From Lineus longissimus (lineage: Eukaryota; Nemertea; Pilidiophora; Heteronemertea; Lineidae): a DNA stretch of 64,000 nt. Position 1 is the stretch's first letter. Each line of letters opens with the position of its first letter. Under the pieces are notes generated by a model. That model did no database searches and was not told the DNA's origin. It saw nothing but the letters and a program-made list of their open reading frames with translations. The position numbers were made by a program, and so were the translations under genes. The DNA is taken from the NCBI RefSeq assembly GCF_910592395.1, contig NC_088314.1, positions 10,666,001-10,730,000 of the forward strand. The letters are read 5' to 3'. This document shows positions 12,067-23,396 of this stretch, one piece after another.

Positions 12067-14308
12067 TCACCTACGCCTGCCACCGCGACCCTTCCGCTGT
12101 TGTTGCTGGAAGGGGCGCTTGGGCTGCCCGCCGCCTCCGCCCTGACCTGAGGGACGGTGGCGCTTATCGGAGCGGCGGGCTGGAGCCGCAGCTTCTGTCT
12201 GCGCTCGGGGACGAAAAGACCCGGAGGAGCCCTGCGAGGCCGAGGGCCCACGAGAGGCCGACGCACCCCGGGGGCGTCTAAACTCCGGCCGACGTCCCCG
12301 GCCCGCGGACCATGAAGAGGAACGCGGGTGGGGGGCCTGTCTGGGGGGAGGAGGGTCCCCCTCACAACTCTTATCCGACTCGCGCTGAGCCCCTAAGGTA
12401 TCAGGCAGCGAATCGTGAAATAAGAAGGGACCGCCCAAAGGGGCGGTCCGCAAGGCCCCGCGCAGAAACTGGGCGCGGACCACACTCAGCCCCTCGATGA
12501 GGAGGTCCCGGCGCTTCAGCACCGCATTGGCTGCTTGTTTGGCAGCTAAGTCACTGGCATGTTGCAGTGACTGCTGTAGGGACATAGCCAGGATGCGTTG
12601 CTCATCCGTGGCGTCCGCAGCCAACGACCTGGATAGGGCACAGAGCGTCAAGTCGGCGTAAGACAACACCGACTGCGTCTCCTTAGCCAGGGCCTCATCG
12701 TTCTTAGCATCTTTCATAGGAGCAGACGTGAGGACTTTAGGAACGACCAACCCGGCGAGCTGCACATCATCCTTCAGGGGGATGAGTGAGACCGGGTCGG
12801 TCCCCGACGGCGATACTCTGTAGTATTCCGGCCTATACGAAGGACTGTGAGGGGAAGTGGCCGTGAAGCGCTTCCCCGCCCTCGTCCAGGCTCCCGGTCC
12901 AGTCGACGGCAAAGTCGAGACCAGGGAGCGCTGGTGGCCCCCGCAGGACGGCGCCGTGTCCCTGAGCGTTGAATCGAGCCAATGAGAGGCTCTGATCAAG
13001 GCAGGGGAGGGGGGCAACTCATCGAGTGCCCGGTCCGGCACGGCAGCCAAGTCCGGCTCGTCGGCATCCCCGAAAAGATCGAAAGGAGCACGGCCGAGCG
13101 CGGGGTTGACCAGCGGGAGAGGACAATGCTCGGTCGGCACAAACTGCCGGACGAGCGCGCGAAGATCGCGCATCCCAGCCACAATGGTGGGGTACTCTGT
13201 TCCAGAGGGGCAGTCAGCCTGAGAGGCCTGCCCGATGGAAGATTGGGACTCATCGTATTGATAGTCGACCTCCATGGGGACTTGGGGCAGCTCAAAGGCC
13301 ACTGGTCTCCCGGCCTGCTGCTGAGGGGCCCTATCTGAGAGATTTTTGGTCTCTAGATGGGCGGCCAAACACTGCAGGACCTGACGCTGCTGGGCCGTAA
13401 GGCCCAGTGCGATAGGCCGGGGATCCTGTCTGGGCATACCTGGGGCAGACAGGGATGGCGGGGGGCTACTCACCACAAAGGGGGTGGAGCTCAGACCCGC
13501 AGAACCAGACAGGGAGGGACGGGGTCGCACCGGCGAAATCGTGGGGCGAACCGTCCCGACGTCTGGACAGACCCTAGGGTCTCTGGACCGGACGTAATGC
13601 CCCATTGTCGCACCCCTACCCCTGGGGGGTAAGGTCACCTCCGTGCGAGACATGAGGGGGCGGCAGAACAGGGGGGGTGACACCCGAGTCTGCGGTAACC
13701 CTCGGGGAGGCGGTCGACGTCCCCAGAAGGGGACGGAAACTGGGGTGAGCCGCCTGCCAGGCCTCAAAACCCGATGGGATACGCCCCGTCGCCTCAGAAC
13801 GGTCAGATGTGACGGTGTAATCTGAAGACACAGTCACAACCGAAGACACTGCCGGAGGCACATCCAACCCGGAGGAGGACGGGGGACGACCCAATGCCGC
13901 AGCAGGGGGGTCCCGACGGGGGAGGGCGGAGGAAATCAGGCCAGGTGGGGTTTTAGATGTAACTAAGGACTCCACGGCCGGAAGCCGGAGGAGTTCCTGA
14001 ATCAGGAGGTCTGCCTTCAGCGGGGTATGCTCGACGCCCAGGGGATCGGGACGCAAAGCGTCCAGAGTCCCGCTCCCTACGACCCCCTGTGAAAGGGGGG
14101 AGGGGCCAATCTCACTAGGGGGCGCCCCGTTGAAGGGGTCAACGGCGCTCAACCTAGGAGGAAACTCGGGGGGCACACCTCCGAATGGAGGGTGCCCGGC
14201 CCGAGCCCCGGAGTCGGGCGTCGAAACGGCGCCAGAGCTCCGGGGGCCTCGCCCCCGCTGAGAAGAAACAGCGGAGGGGGACTTAGAAGAGGCCACACCA
14301 GGCCACAC
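12067..14308 (-). pseudogene. DIRS gag-like region in two frames
   Basis: The minus-strand frame 14308-13616 is followed by an overlapping frame 13767-12067 (566 codons). Both are proline/serine/arginine-rich. Segments such as TPLKADLLIQELLRLP and LSVVRAQFLRGALR (the latter before a GPF-like stretch) resemble the poorly conserved first ORF of DIRS elements. The C-terminus is basic (GKGRGGRRR-like). The frame change between 13767 and 13616 is most simply a single-base indel. Assignment rests mainly on position upstream of the RT. Confidence 0.6.
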
Positions 14309-14975
14309 TGCTTCTTCGACGGCCGAGGGGCCGGAGAAGCTGAAGGCTGCGTCCCGGCAGCGGACGAAACCGCAGTCGCAGAGTCCGACGGGGCGGACTG
14401 GCGAGCCGGGGACGAACCGGGACGGGGACTAATAATCCCCGATACACCGGCACCCGGGCACCTGAATACCCAGAAGGGTAACAGGCCCAATAAGAGGGCT
14501 GGAAAGCCCAATAATGATAAGAAAGACGCTAACAAGAGCGGCAGAGCCAGCATCTTGAAAGGCCACACAAAAGAAGTGAACGATCAGAGAATTTATATTT
14601 ATTCTTGGTCACGTGACCGGAGCCTGGAGCGAAAATTTTTTTGGGCGAACGGCTGAAAAAGCGTTCTAAAGTGGCGAAATCAGGGAAAGATGAGTAAAGG
14701 AGTGGTCTCACCCGCTTCCTGAGATCGACAGCTCCAAACGGACGTCTGGGGAAGGATCCTTCTCGATACTGTCACGGAGAATTCGACGTAAACAGCAGCA
14801 GAAACTCGGAGCTTGTGGTACAAGGTGCCGAGGAAAAAGTACTGGCAATATGGCGGCTTGCACGGTTGATGGGCTGTACAGGGGCGCCGCCTGGACGTAG
14901 CCTTGTGAACTGGCTGGTTATTTTTCTAATGTAATTAGTTAAATAATTCCTCGGGTAGATCCGATATGAGTACAT
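14309..14975 (-). other. DIRS 5' leader
   Basis: Sequence between the 5' inverted end and the gag-like frame. A hydrophobic open frame (14568-14149) occurs here, but its relation to gag is unclear and may be an artefact of GC richness. 14834-14975 is duplicated at 8286-8447 in opposite orientation. Confidence 0.5.
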
Positions 14976-15016
14976 ATGCAAAAGTCTGACCTGGGTAGAG
15001 TATGAACGACATAAAA
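14976..15016 (-). repeat. DIRS inverted terminal repeat, 5' side
   Basis: Perfect inverted match (41/41) to 8578-8618. It bounds the element on its 5' side. Confidence 0.8.
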
Positions 15017-15733
15017 TTGCCCAGAGGCATATTTGTACAAGTTTGAAATTATCTAGGTCACATAGTAAGAAAACGTGGTAAGTTTGTTGAAATTTTCAAA
15101 GTTGACCTCTTTGACCTTGAAAAATTCGTCAAATCAAAAACACAGGTATTATGTCATATATCCTTACTAGATGTATAAATGATCCAACCTTTAGTTCAGG
15201 TGAAATAGCACCTTTTGTGTTTCAGGTTATGCCGCCCTGGTGGCCTATCCATGAATCAAATCACATGGAAATTTAGTCTCGGAGGTCATTTGACCTAGGG
15301 GTACATATTTACAAGATTTCAAGTCAGTTACACCAGTGGTGACGAAACGTGCCTCTATTACCTTACAGCGATGCCGATAGCAAACTTTGACCTTTGTGAC
15401 CTTGAAAAGTAAACCTGGGTTATATTTCGAGCATCCTTATGAGGTGCATCTACGGTATAAATATTATGATTCTAGCTAGCAGCGTTCATAAGATACAGCC
15501 AAAAATAGGTTTTCAAAGAGTGCCACTTATATGGCAGGCAAGCAGTTGAATTGCGCTAATTTTCATTTTGAAAGAAGGTCTTGCCTAGGGGTACCCACAC
15601 ACCAAGTATGAACCTTCAGGGTCAAGTGTTAAAAAACGTGCCACTCTTTTGTCAAAAGTAACGACGACGGACGCTGCTGACGACGGACGGACGCCACAGT
15701 ATTGTATAAGCTCCCCTGAAAGGTGAGCTAAAA
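15017..15733 (+). repeat. GGTGAGC-family repeat, part right of the DIRS insertion
   Basis: Contains TGACCTCTTTGACCTTGAAA at about 15103, a GCCGCCCTGGTGGCC box, GACGAAACGTGCC and a GAC-rich end terminating in GGTGAGCTAAAAAGG. The left part of the same repeat (about 8159-8238, with GCCCCCTGGTGGCCAC) lies beyond the DIRS element, showing the DIRS inserted into it. Confidence 0.6.
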
Positions 15734-15794
15734 AGGCCAGGGGCGATTGTGCTCACTGTATAGATATTTGGTGGTTAGGAATTCATGCTGGTTA

Positions 15795-15967
15795 GGCTGA
15801 CGTTACATAGGCCTCATTCGTTCACTTCCCACATGCCACGTTCCCCTTAATGCGTTCGTTCCTCACTGAATGCATGCCACAAGGCCGTGCATTCACCGAG
15901 GAACGTTAAGTAAAGCTGGAACGTGACATGTGGGAAGTGAACGAATGAGGCCTATGTAACGTCAGCC
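15795..15967. mobile_element. Hairpin MITE (173 bp)
   Basis: Perfect 41-bp inverted arms at 15795-15835 and 15927-15967. The inner sequence is also partly self-complementary (GTTCCTC.CTGAATGCA against TGCATTCACCGAGGAAC). It sits inside the start of another GGTGAGC-family copy (15737-15790). Confidence 0.8.
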
Positions 15968-16014
15968 TTAAGAAACATGCTACATGTATAGTATATAGTA
16001 TATAGGTTTGCTAC

Positions 16015-16533
16015 ATGTTACATGTTACATGTATAGTAATAGATTTGTTTTCGGTTTCGCAAAAACTAAGTGTATTGTTTTCGGAAGAGATAATTTTTCG
16101 TACCCCTCCTAGATGGACGCTGGGTCCCCATGCTGTTAACGATGCAGACAATATTGATGTATCGGGGGTTAATTTTCGTGCTGATCTAAACAGTTCTACG
16201 CATGTTAATAACAGATTATCAGCAGCCAGACGCAAGGCATACATGTACAGTCTATCCAATTCTGGGTTATGTTTCCCCGGTCTTAAAACAGAAGCTAAAA
16301 CATATCAACAGAAGGCAGCCGTTCGCCTTGTGTTGACCTTCGACTGTCATTGTATGTCTCTAAGGTCATGTGACCTTGCTTTATTAGAATCGTCTCAGGC
16401 CAACAACATCAAATGTATTTTTGGCCAACAACATCAAATGTATTTTTGGCTTCCCAAAACGATCTTATTATCATACCAAACAGTTTACTGCCCTAGACAT
16501 ATTCAGAAAGTTACACCTATTGTGAGCAGTTAA
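16015..16533 (+). pseudogene. Non-LTR retrotransposon C-terminal relic
   Basis: 172-codon open frame. From about 16130 it reads ADLNSSTHVNNRLSAARRKA, YSLSNSGLCFPG and QKAAVRLVLTFDCHC, then LRSCDLALLESSQANNIKC and a repeated short KC-IFG block. This order resembles the region C-terminal to the reverse transcriptase in many LINEs (loop, HV.NRL..ARR, K.Y....RP.L.YG). No RT motifs remain. A 24-bp tandem duplication near 16400-16448 (AACATCAAATGTATTTTTGG repeated) adds residues. Moderate confidence. Confidence 0.5.
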
Positions 16534-17327
16534 AAAATTCAAATATATTAACATATTTTTAAATGGACTCACCTGGTAGAGATCTAAATATGTCACTACT
16601 TGCTAAGTATATTTGTGGGGGATCGCCCTGTGGCGGGTACCCTCAGCGAGTCCATCTGTGATACAGATGCTCCCCTTCTGCCATGGCATTCGGTCAGACA
16701 GCACGGTCGGTCCGTGCTCCCTGCAGTCCGGTCGTGGGCATTATGGGTGGTGGACTCGCTGAGGGCACTCCTCCACGTGGATGACTTCAACAAGAGGCAA
16801 TCCCAGAATAAAGTAATGGCTGGCGTCCTGGTGCAGGAATTCTAATTTTAATTACATATTGTACGCTGTATCTTGGAGTAGTTAGACTTGTCAGGGTTAT
16901 AACTTCAGGTTTTATATGTAACTTTTCTTCAGCAAAACCGCGCTGTTGAGTCTCTGTACTAAAATTGAGACCTTTGGGTGGTATGCAAATTCTGAGACAA
17001 ACCTTTGGCCGAAGTGCCTCAGGAATTCATAATCAATTCAAAGGCACCCCGCAAACAAGAGATTTTTGTCACTGCAACATGGGATTAACAAAAATCTCTC
17101 ATTTGCAGATTTCATTGATCGTGTCTGCAACGATAATTGATAAACCCTGCCACTTGTATTCAATATCAAACCAAGCAATTACCGGTTTTACCAACAGATG
17201 AGCCATTGTCTTTTGGCTATTCGCTAATTACTAATCGCTATTGCTTAATCTCTTGTTTGCGACGCGTTTAAAAAGTGCCGTGCTCAGAGCAACCAAATCA
17301 AGCACTACTGACCATCAGTAAACTTAC

Positions 17328-17553
17328 GGATTTTCTGAGGTATTGAACAGTAGCAATGAGCTAACAGAGGGAATGTTCCGAGGAAGTCGCCCAATTCCTT
17401 CTTGGTCGTTTTCATCCTTCTTCTTGCCACCCTGCTGCACATTGTAAAACTGCAGCTTGTCTTTCAACACATTCTCATCTACGTCTGTGTATTTACTCTG
17501 AACTTTATGGCGTGCTCGTTTGATGTCTTTCAGATTGGTGCAAGCAGTTTCAC
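17328..17553 (-). CDS. WASHC1: WASHC1 coding exon 2
   Basis: 226 nt: two bases completing a glycine codon, 74 codons, then two bases of a split proline codon. The acceptor is TTTTAG|GT at 17554/17553 and the donor CC|GTAAGT at 17328/17327. The translation includes KVQSKYTDVDENVLKDKL, a DEN-QEGIGRLPRNIPSVSSLL segment and LLFNTSENP. It aligns in order with the human protein, where IQSKH..LDE..LQEKL, LPSNISSVSSLLLFNTTEN and YKKYV follow one another (recalled family sequence). Lysine-rich and hydrophilic, it lies between the WAHD1 domain and the tubulin-binding region. Intact. Confidence 0.94.
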
Positions 17554-18429
17554 CTAAAATTGTTAAAAGAAATATGTTCTTGTTTAGGAGTACAAATCAA
17601 AAGCTAATCAAAAGCATTTGAAATGGTCATCTCTGCTCATCTGGAACAAATAGTGGTCATAATACAATATTACAAGGGCTGTATTTCATTTTTTGGTTCT
17701 GGGAGTAGGGTCTTATGGGGGGGGGGGGGGGGCAGAACAACAATATCCCAAATCTGCCTGAAGAACACTTTCGAAGATGACAGTGGAGGAGAGGGGCAGT
17801 AGCCCCCTGCCACCTAAATACGGCCCTGAATAAAGATAAATGATACTGTTCACTAGGTTGATTATGGCCCCAACTGGGTATTGTCTGTTAGTACATCCTG
17901 AGGAAATCAGGGGCCCTGCACCCAAACCCTTAATACCTTCCCCTCATTGGCTGAAGTAAGGGGCAAAATGAAACCCGCTCGTTCAGAGCATCGCTGGCAT
18001 CTCTCATCTACGAATTTAACCACACTACATCTCTTACAAGTGAGACCAAGATAAAAAGGGGCCAAAAGCGATAGGGCACTCTATCTCCCACCCCACCCCA
18101 TTATGCCACGGAGAATTTAAGCCCATTGACCACCCAAGAGAACCTACCTAGCCCCCTCACCGCAACCCACAGTGATTTGCAAATTGGTACCCACCATGCA
18201 CTGCGCTCATCCAGGTGACGTTGGTCAATACCGCCATGTTTATATGGCAACGAAATCACGAATTACTACCAAACAAAGACCCTGTCCTGCCTGTCCCTTT
18301 ATTTTCTGGCATGGAACTGGTTATTTTCAATGGACATTTACACCCTAATGCATAACTAAGTACATAACTTGATAAAAATATGCCAGGCAAACCCTCCTTT
18401 GAAATTTGAACAAACATGGCTAGTCTTAC
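17554..18429 (-). other. WASHC1 intron 1 (876 bp)
   Basis: Phase-1 intron between coding exons 1 and 2, with GTAAGA donor at 18429 and TTTTAG acceptor at 17554. It contains a G homopolymer of about 17 bases at 17717-17733. No other feature is recognised. Confidence 0.85.
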
Positions 18430-18739
18430 CTTGGAATAATGTTTGATAGCCCTGCAGCTCCTCAGTGGCAGGGTATTTAGCACTTGAGAAAACCTTAGTC
18501 GCTTTGCTTGTTCCCTTTATCTTGTCTATACGCGCCTGGGCCAGGTTCACCCTGTCATTGACTGCCAATAATCGCTTCTTGTTATCCTCGACGCGACCAC
18601 CAATCCGAGAAAAGACATCGTTGGCGACGAGATTAAGATAATCTAGGGCATCAGCAATCTGTATGATACATTCATCCCGCCGCAGGTCAGATGGAATAAG
18701 AGGCACGTTGTACGTGTTACGTGATGGTGAGTTCTTCAT
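18430..18739 (-). CDS. WASHC1: WASHC1 coding exon 1 (N-terminal WAHD1 domain)
   Basis: The N-terminus of WASH, which in the family binds the rest of the WASH regulatory complex (WAHD1 domain). The chosen start is the ATG at 18739, giving MKNSPSRNTYNVPLIPSDLR. Upstream in-frame codons run to a probable splice acceptor (TTTCAG) at 18766, so a 5' untranslated exon is expected to the right. Visible family strings are VPLI..DLRRDE, a coiled-coil-like DALDYLN segment, VFSRIGGRVE, NLAQARIDKIKG, KATKVFSSAKYPA and LQGYQTLFQ. Human WASH has YAVPLIQPDLRREE, IFSRI, LAQAKIEKIKG and VFSSAKYPA in the same order. The donor CAAG|GTAAGA is at 18430/18429. Complete and undamaged. Confidence 0.95.
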
Positions 18740-18765
18740 CTTCCAAGTCTCATGAACAAGCAACG
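18740..18765 (-). other. WASHC1: WASHC1 probable 5' UTR part of exon 1
   Basis: The minus-strand sequence before the ATG is bounded by a pyrimidine-poor but canonical AG acceptor at 18766-18767. It suggests that the first, non-coding exon and the promoter lie further right. That exon could not be located. Confidence 0.5.
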
Positions 18766-18892
18766 CTGAAATGTGAAATTAGCACACAGTACATCAGTAA
18801 ATATGTCTTATTATATACCTACACTGGGTGACACGCAAAAAAATACAACTTGAACATGTCCATATGGCCATAGTCCTGTTTTGGTGATTGTA

Positions 18893-19277
18893 TACAGGGT
18901 GTTTCAAAAAAAAGAAACAGAGATTAATTTGTTAATTTCCTAGACATGGCTAAATATTTTGGAAATTGGCAACCACCATTCATTACCCAATGATGTCCTC
19001 TTTCTTATGACACCAAGAAATCCAATTTACTGTCACAGATGACTGAACACCTAACAGTTCAATCAACCATGCCAGAACTGGTCTCACACCAGACAGACGT
19101 TTTGGTAATACCAAGTTAACAAGTTGCCTCCACGAGATATCAATGACCTATGTGCCAGAATCGTTGATACCTTAAGAGGACAAAGAGACGCAATCAGGAA
19201 TGCATTGACAGCAATGAGAACCAGAGCTGAAGCTTGTGTCGAAAGGAATGAGGGGCATGTCCAAGCACACTGGAGTT
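18893..19277 (+). pseudogene. Tc1/mariner-like transposase relic
   Basis: A terminal-type CAGGGTGTTTCAAAAAAAAG motif at about 18896 is followed by a decayed interior. A plus-strand stretch at about 19125-19276 reads PPRDINDLCARIVDTLRG, RNALTAMRTRAEACVERNEG and HVQAHW before a stop. This matches the C-terminal pattern of invertebrate mariner-like transposases (PR.I.DL..RI ... R...C....G.HV). No DDE triad is visible. Confidence 0.5.
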
Positions 19278-19289
19278 AGGTTGAGACAG

Positions 19290-19556
19290 GAATAAGCAAG
19301 CACCCACTTATAAGAGAGATATCACACTTTTTAGGTTTCCACTTTTGGCCCACTGCTGGCCAAGTCAAGATTCTGATTGGACCCAAATTCTGTGTCAGAG
19401 GTCACCTGATCTGGGGGGTCCTGTGTACAAAGTTTCAAGTTCATAGCTCTAGCAGTTAAGAAACCTGCCACTGTTTTTGAAACAGGATACAGACAATGAC
19501 GACGACGGATGACGGACACAGCGGTGTTGTATCGACTCCCCTAAGGTCGGTGAGCC
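19290..19556 (+). repeat. GGTGAGC-family repeat fragment
   Basis: Truncated 3' part: GAGATATCACACTTTTTAGG, a GGTCACCTGATCTGGGGGGT block, GACGACGGATGACGGACAC and a terminal GGTGAGCCAAAAATG. Confidence 0.65.
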
Positions 19557-19957
19557 AAAAATGGATGAACGATATGGGAAACCAGATGGAGGAGGCGTCC
19601 ACCAGGGGCAACTACAGAAAACTCAACCAACTGGTGAAGGAAATCACTTTGACACTTTGTCACCCAATCTTTACTGACCAGCAACTCAGAAACCTAATTA
19701 GCAATGCCAATTAATTAGCAGTGCCTTCCCTTGCCATGCCTTTGATGATGTGAACATATCTCAATATGACACTTTTGACCCATATTTACTGACTATCAAC
19801 CCAGAAGCCTAATTGGCAGTGCTAACTATGGCGCCATGCCTTTAATAATGTGAACACGTCTCTCTACTCTATGACACATTGACCAATAATTACTAGTGAT
19901 CACTTTGACCAATAGACCATGATCATGCTGCGTGAGGTAAGGAAGAAAAGTAACGCA

Positions 19958-20391
19958 CGCAGCACATTAGGTGCCAACTTTGGCGTTTACAAGTGTTTTT
20001 TTGCCGCAAGAGTCCTGAACGCCTGAAAAATCCCTAGTCTGCTACGAACGGCGTCGGCGAACGCGACTTGACGCCACTTGCCGCAACTAAACGCCAAATA
20101 TCGAACATGTTTGATTTTTGACGCGTGTCGCCGTTTTTGAACGCGAGAAGAAGCCAGGTGTGCTACGGATTGCCGCCTGAATTGGCATCGGCGGCGAGGC
20201 TATGGCAAATCAGTTTGTGTCTTGATGTCACAGGATTTCAAAATGGCAGCCTAAAGTGGCGAAAAAGACGCTACTGGACGCCGATTCTGGGCAGGTGTGC
20301 TCTCACCAGGATCCACTGGCCGCCAACTTCGGAGTCGAGAGGCGTCAGCTGAACGCTTTTTGTCGCCAAAGTTGGCGGCCAGTGTGCTGCG
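19958..20391. mobile_element. TIR-bounded non-autonomous element (~434 bp)
   Basis: Ends are an imperfect ~28-bp inverted repeat: CGCAGCACATTAGGTGCCAA at left, and TTGGCGGCCAGTGTGCTGCG at the right end reads in reverse as CGCAGCACACTGGCCGCCAA. The interior is rich in GCCGC/GGCGT motifs. No transposase. Target duplication unclear. Confidence 0.6.
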
Positions 20392-21052
20392 GGTAATAGC
20401 ATGCCAAAAAAATGTTTCATTGGAATAGGATGTGGAGTACTGTCCGGAAGTAACTTCTTTTGAGGGGGCGCTTCGTCTGACGCATTCTGCAAGGGCTGCG
20501 AGTGATGACGCTAGGTCTTTAGGCGAGGAACATAATCTAATCCTGCTGAGGAGCAAACACAAGAAACTGAAGAAAGTACACTGCTTACAGGTGAGCTGGA
20601 GTGATAAGACCCCATTGTAGTATTCCGAATAGCCTCCCTTTAGTTATAAATCCCTGAACAATCATTGAACAATAGGGATGACTAATTCCACACAGGAGAC
20701 AACAATTTCTTTTACCCCAAGTTTCCCTAAGTACTTATGTTTGATTGTGTCCAATGTAAAAAGTTTGGGACTTTTCAAACCAATTGCCTTATTCATGATC
20801 GAGATGCAGCATGCAGAAATTATTGTTGAAATGTTATCACATTTTATTTCATGTTTTATCATAAATTTCTGCAGTTTGATGTTGCATAATCACTGAGAGA
20901 ACAGGGCAAACTCACGCAACACACACACAAGATCCCCGACAAGACATGACTTTTCCCTTGCGCGATCTCGAGATTGTCGCGCAATAATAGGATCCTAAAA
21001 ATGTGCAGCACAATCTTATCATGACAGATAGTGCAGATCGGTAAAATGCGTA
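20392..21052. other. Unassigned spacer upstream of WASHC1
   Basis: No gene or repeat recognised. The WASHC1 promoter may lie here or further right, but no motif decides this. Confidence 0.4.
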
Positions 21053-22813
21053 GCCTAATATGTGCAGCCAGGTCCAGAAGTATGTATCGGTTTTGGCAGT
21101 TACGGACTGATAAGGAACCGACGATAGTCACCTCGTGTATTGCGCGCTTCGTACCTCAAATCTATCAGCCACGATGACCTTGGTTTTGTAGTAAACGAAC
21201 CGAAATAAATGACGTTACGGACCTAGGTCATTTGGATACTGACTGATGATCATTGACCGACCGACCCGACCTGACGTGACGAAATACGAATGGACACGAA
21301 CCGGGGAAGATGACCAATGACGTGATGCCGGGCGGGCCGGCGGGGCAAACATTTATTTAATTCAGAACACAGGGATATTTTGGCCGGACCTACATGATTG
21401 GCAGCAATTAACAACCTGGACGATAATAATCCAAAGCTTCAAACAACATTAAAATCCAATGCGCAATTTCTTGCAAACTTAACCCGGCAACTACCCACCA
21501 ATGGTAGCCTAATCAAAAATAACATGCATCCTCGCATCCAGTTCACTCTAGAATCTGCATCTGCTTTTCCCTACGCTATTGACAATGCTATCTTTTGATT
21601 TGACCTGGATACAGGGTCGCCCACCGGTATCCCATTTCAATTAGAATCAGCCCGATTTTAGGAGTCAGTCGTATCAAAAATACAACATCTTGCGAACACA
21701 TTGATCATTGTCTCGGCGCAAAAATCATCTACGGCTATTTATCCTTGTCAAAACTTTCTCGATCCCGGTGCTCTTCATCTTTAGATTCTTGGAAGGCGAT
21801 TGAGCAGTCTGCTGCTTTGACCAATCAGCTGTCACTGCTGATCATGACGTCAGGAGACAGCTGTCAATTAATGACAGGCCGCATGAAATTCAACTTTCCT
21901 TCTTTTTTGAAGGAATTACCCATCTATTTTTATAAAAAAAGAAGTTAAATAGTAAACATTACACCCAAATTTTATTTGCGGACTCTCTCAAAACAAATAT
22001 CTGAGATAAAATAATTCTGTTGACAAAAAAGAAGCGAAAACTGCAAGGCGCAAAGACTGCGTTGGTCTTAACGATGCAACTAACCAATATGCAAATAAAC
22101 ACCTGTATCTTATCATTAAGATGCGTAACTTTGAGTAATCAACCTATAGTTTGGTTGCTCTGTGCTTATACACTGCACCTTTTTTTGGGCAGTTTGTCTT
22201 TGGAGTGAAGTGTACCTGTGTGTTCCTTGGAATGCATCATTGAAAATATGTTGCGGTAGAAGAGTTTGTCTTTTCAAAGATCACTCAAATTTTGCTGGAA
22301 ACAAATGTACGCATGCCATGATTTGTGTCATGTGTTGTGTCCTCGCATTCTGTTTTGACGGGCGGCGTGGCCAGGACTCCCGGGTTGGACTAGAGGTTTA
22401 GGATAGAAACCGGCAGGGGTTAGATTGGGGATTATGTTTTAAAAACGGTAAGATAATCAGCCACCCGTCCTTTTCCCGCGAACGTCATCTGTCATTCTGT
22501 CGCACGATGACGGGACCGGGCCCTGGCCAATGCCGGTCATCGCAGTCACGACACAATAGAATCCGGCAAGAGTATTGATTAGGAACCGAACCGAACTGGC
22601 AATACACAGACTGAAGACAATCAATACCCGAACCGATAAAATGCAAACTACGAACTGACGATTATTAGGACACTGACCGCTGTTCAGTCTGCGATTTGTC
22701 AGTCGTCGTCATGTCGTACTCTAAATAATAGCGTTACGGACCGACCAGGAACCGATTAGAATACGGTACAAACGATGCGATACATACTTGTGGACCTGGC
22801 TGTACCATTAGGC
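21053..22813. mobile_element. Candidate TIR-bounded element (1.76 kb), no transposase
   Basis: 21053-21089 and the reverse complement of 22778-22813 share GCCTAAT, then CAGCCAGGTCCA/G and AAGTATGTATCG. Subterminal pieces (GGAACCGA, GTTACGGAC) recur on both sides. Interior ORFs are short and unconvincing. Confidence 0.5.
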
Positions 22814-23396
22814 CCCGCGTGGTGGCGTTGAGGCGGCTGCTACCGGGTGGCCTTTTAATTCTTAAACGATTTTCTTTTTGTATTCCTTGACCAGAATTTT
22901 GGAATGCCTGGATCTTCAGCTAGGAATAAGTTATAGTGTTTTAACGACGCAAATTTTTTCTAACAGTTGGTTTTTCATATGAGTTGTCCGTTTCAGTCAT
23001 AAATTACACAAATCTGATTGTTAGTGTATGGACAAGCAGACTTAATTCAATAAAATATTCCATGTTTAAAAATCGACGACCAACCTATGTTTATGTTTTT
23101 ATGTTGTCCCCAGTATAAGCTCCCGCCAGGTGGCCAGTGTGTAACAACTCAATTGGCCAGATCTGGGCCACTCTCTGTTAAATGTAATGAAGAGAGTGGT
23201 TGAGTCAGTCACTCTATAAACTGCGCAGAACACATGCACTGTCTGCCTGTTGAATTTGCTCAAATTTCACGATTCGAGAGTCAAGACGGTGAAGATTCAT
23301 CACTTAGTTATTAGAACTCTGACCATGTAGTAGAGCAATCATCCAATCCAAGGCAATGGTTTGTTTACAAACAGAGGTATACAACGCTGTAAATGA

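Larger units (their letters stand above)
8578..15016 (-). mobile_element. DIRS-like tyrosine-recombinase retrotransposon (degraded)
   Basis: A GC-rich ~6.4-kb block in AT-rich surroundings. Perfect 41-bp inverted ends lie at 8578-8618 and 14976-15016. Minus-strand order is gag-like region, reverse transcriptase, RNase H, Dam-like methylase, tyrosine recombinase. The absence of LTRs, presence of inverted termini and a tyrosine recombinase instead of a DDE integrase define DIRS-type elements. It interrupts a GGTGAGC-family repeat. Frameshifts and a nonsense codon make it non-functional as read. Confidence 0.88.
211..17327 (-). other. WASHC1 intron 2 (17.1 kb), filled with nested transposons
   Basis: The donor (CC|GTAAGT, minus strand) is at 17327 and the acceptor at 211. 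The intron carries copies of a ~300-bp-period repeat family, an L2-like LINE tail, a DIRS-like retroelement, hairpin MITEs and a LINE relic, annotated separately. The outermost pieces, 211-865 and 16534-17327, show no recognisable gene or repeat. Confidence 0.9.

Noticed and set aside
11712-12365. Long alternative-frame ORFs on both strands in the DIRS element
   Set aside because: GC-rich DNA opens many frames; only the frames with RT, RNase H, methylase and recombinase motifs are supported.
16596-16845. 81-aa ORF (plus) and 65-aa ORF (minus) as a small gene
   Set aside because: Partly palindromic sequence opens both strands; no similarity recognised and no splice or start context.
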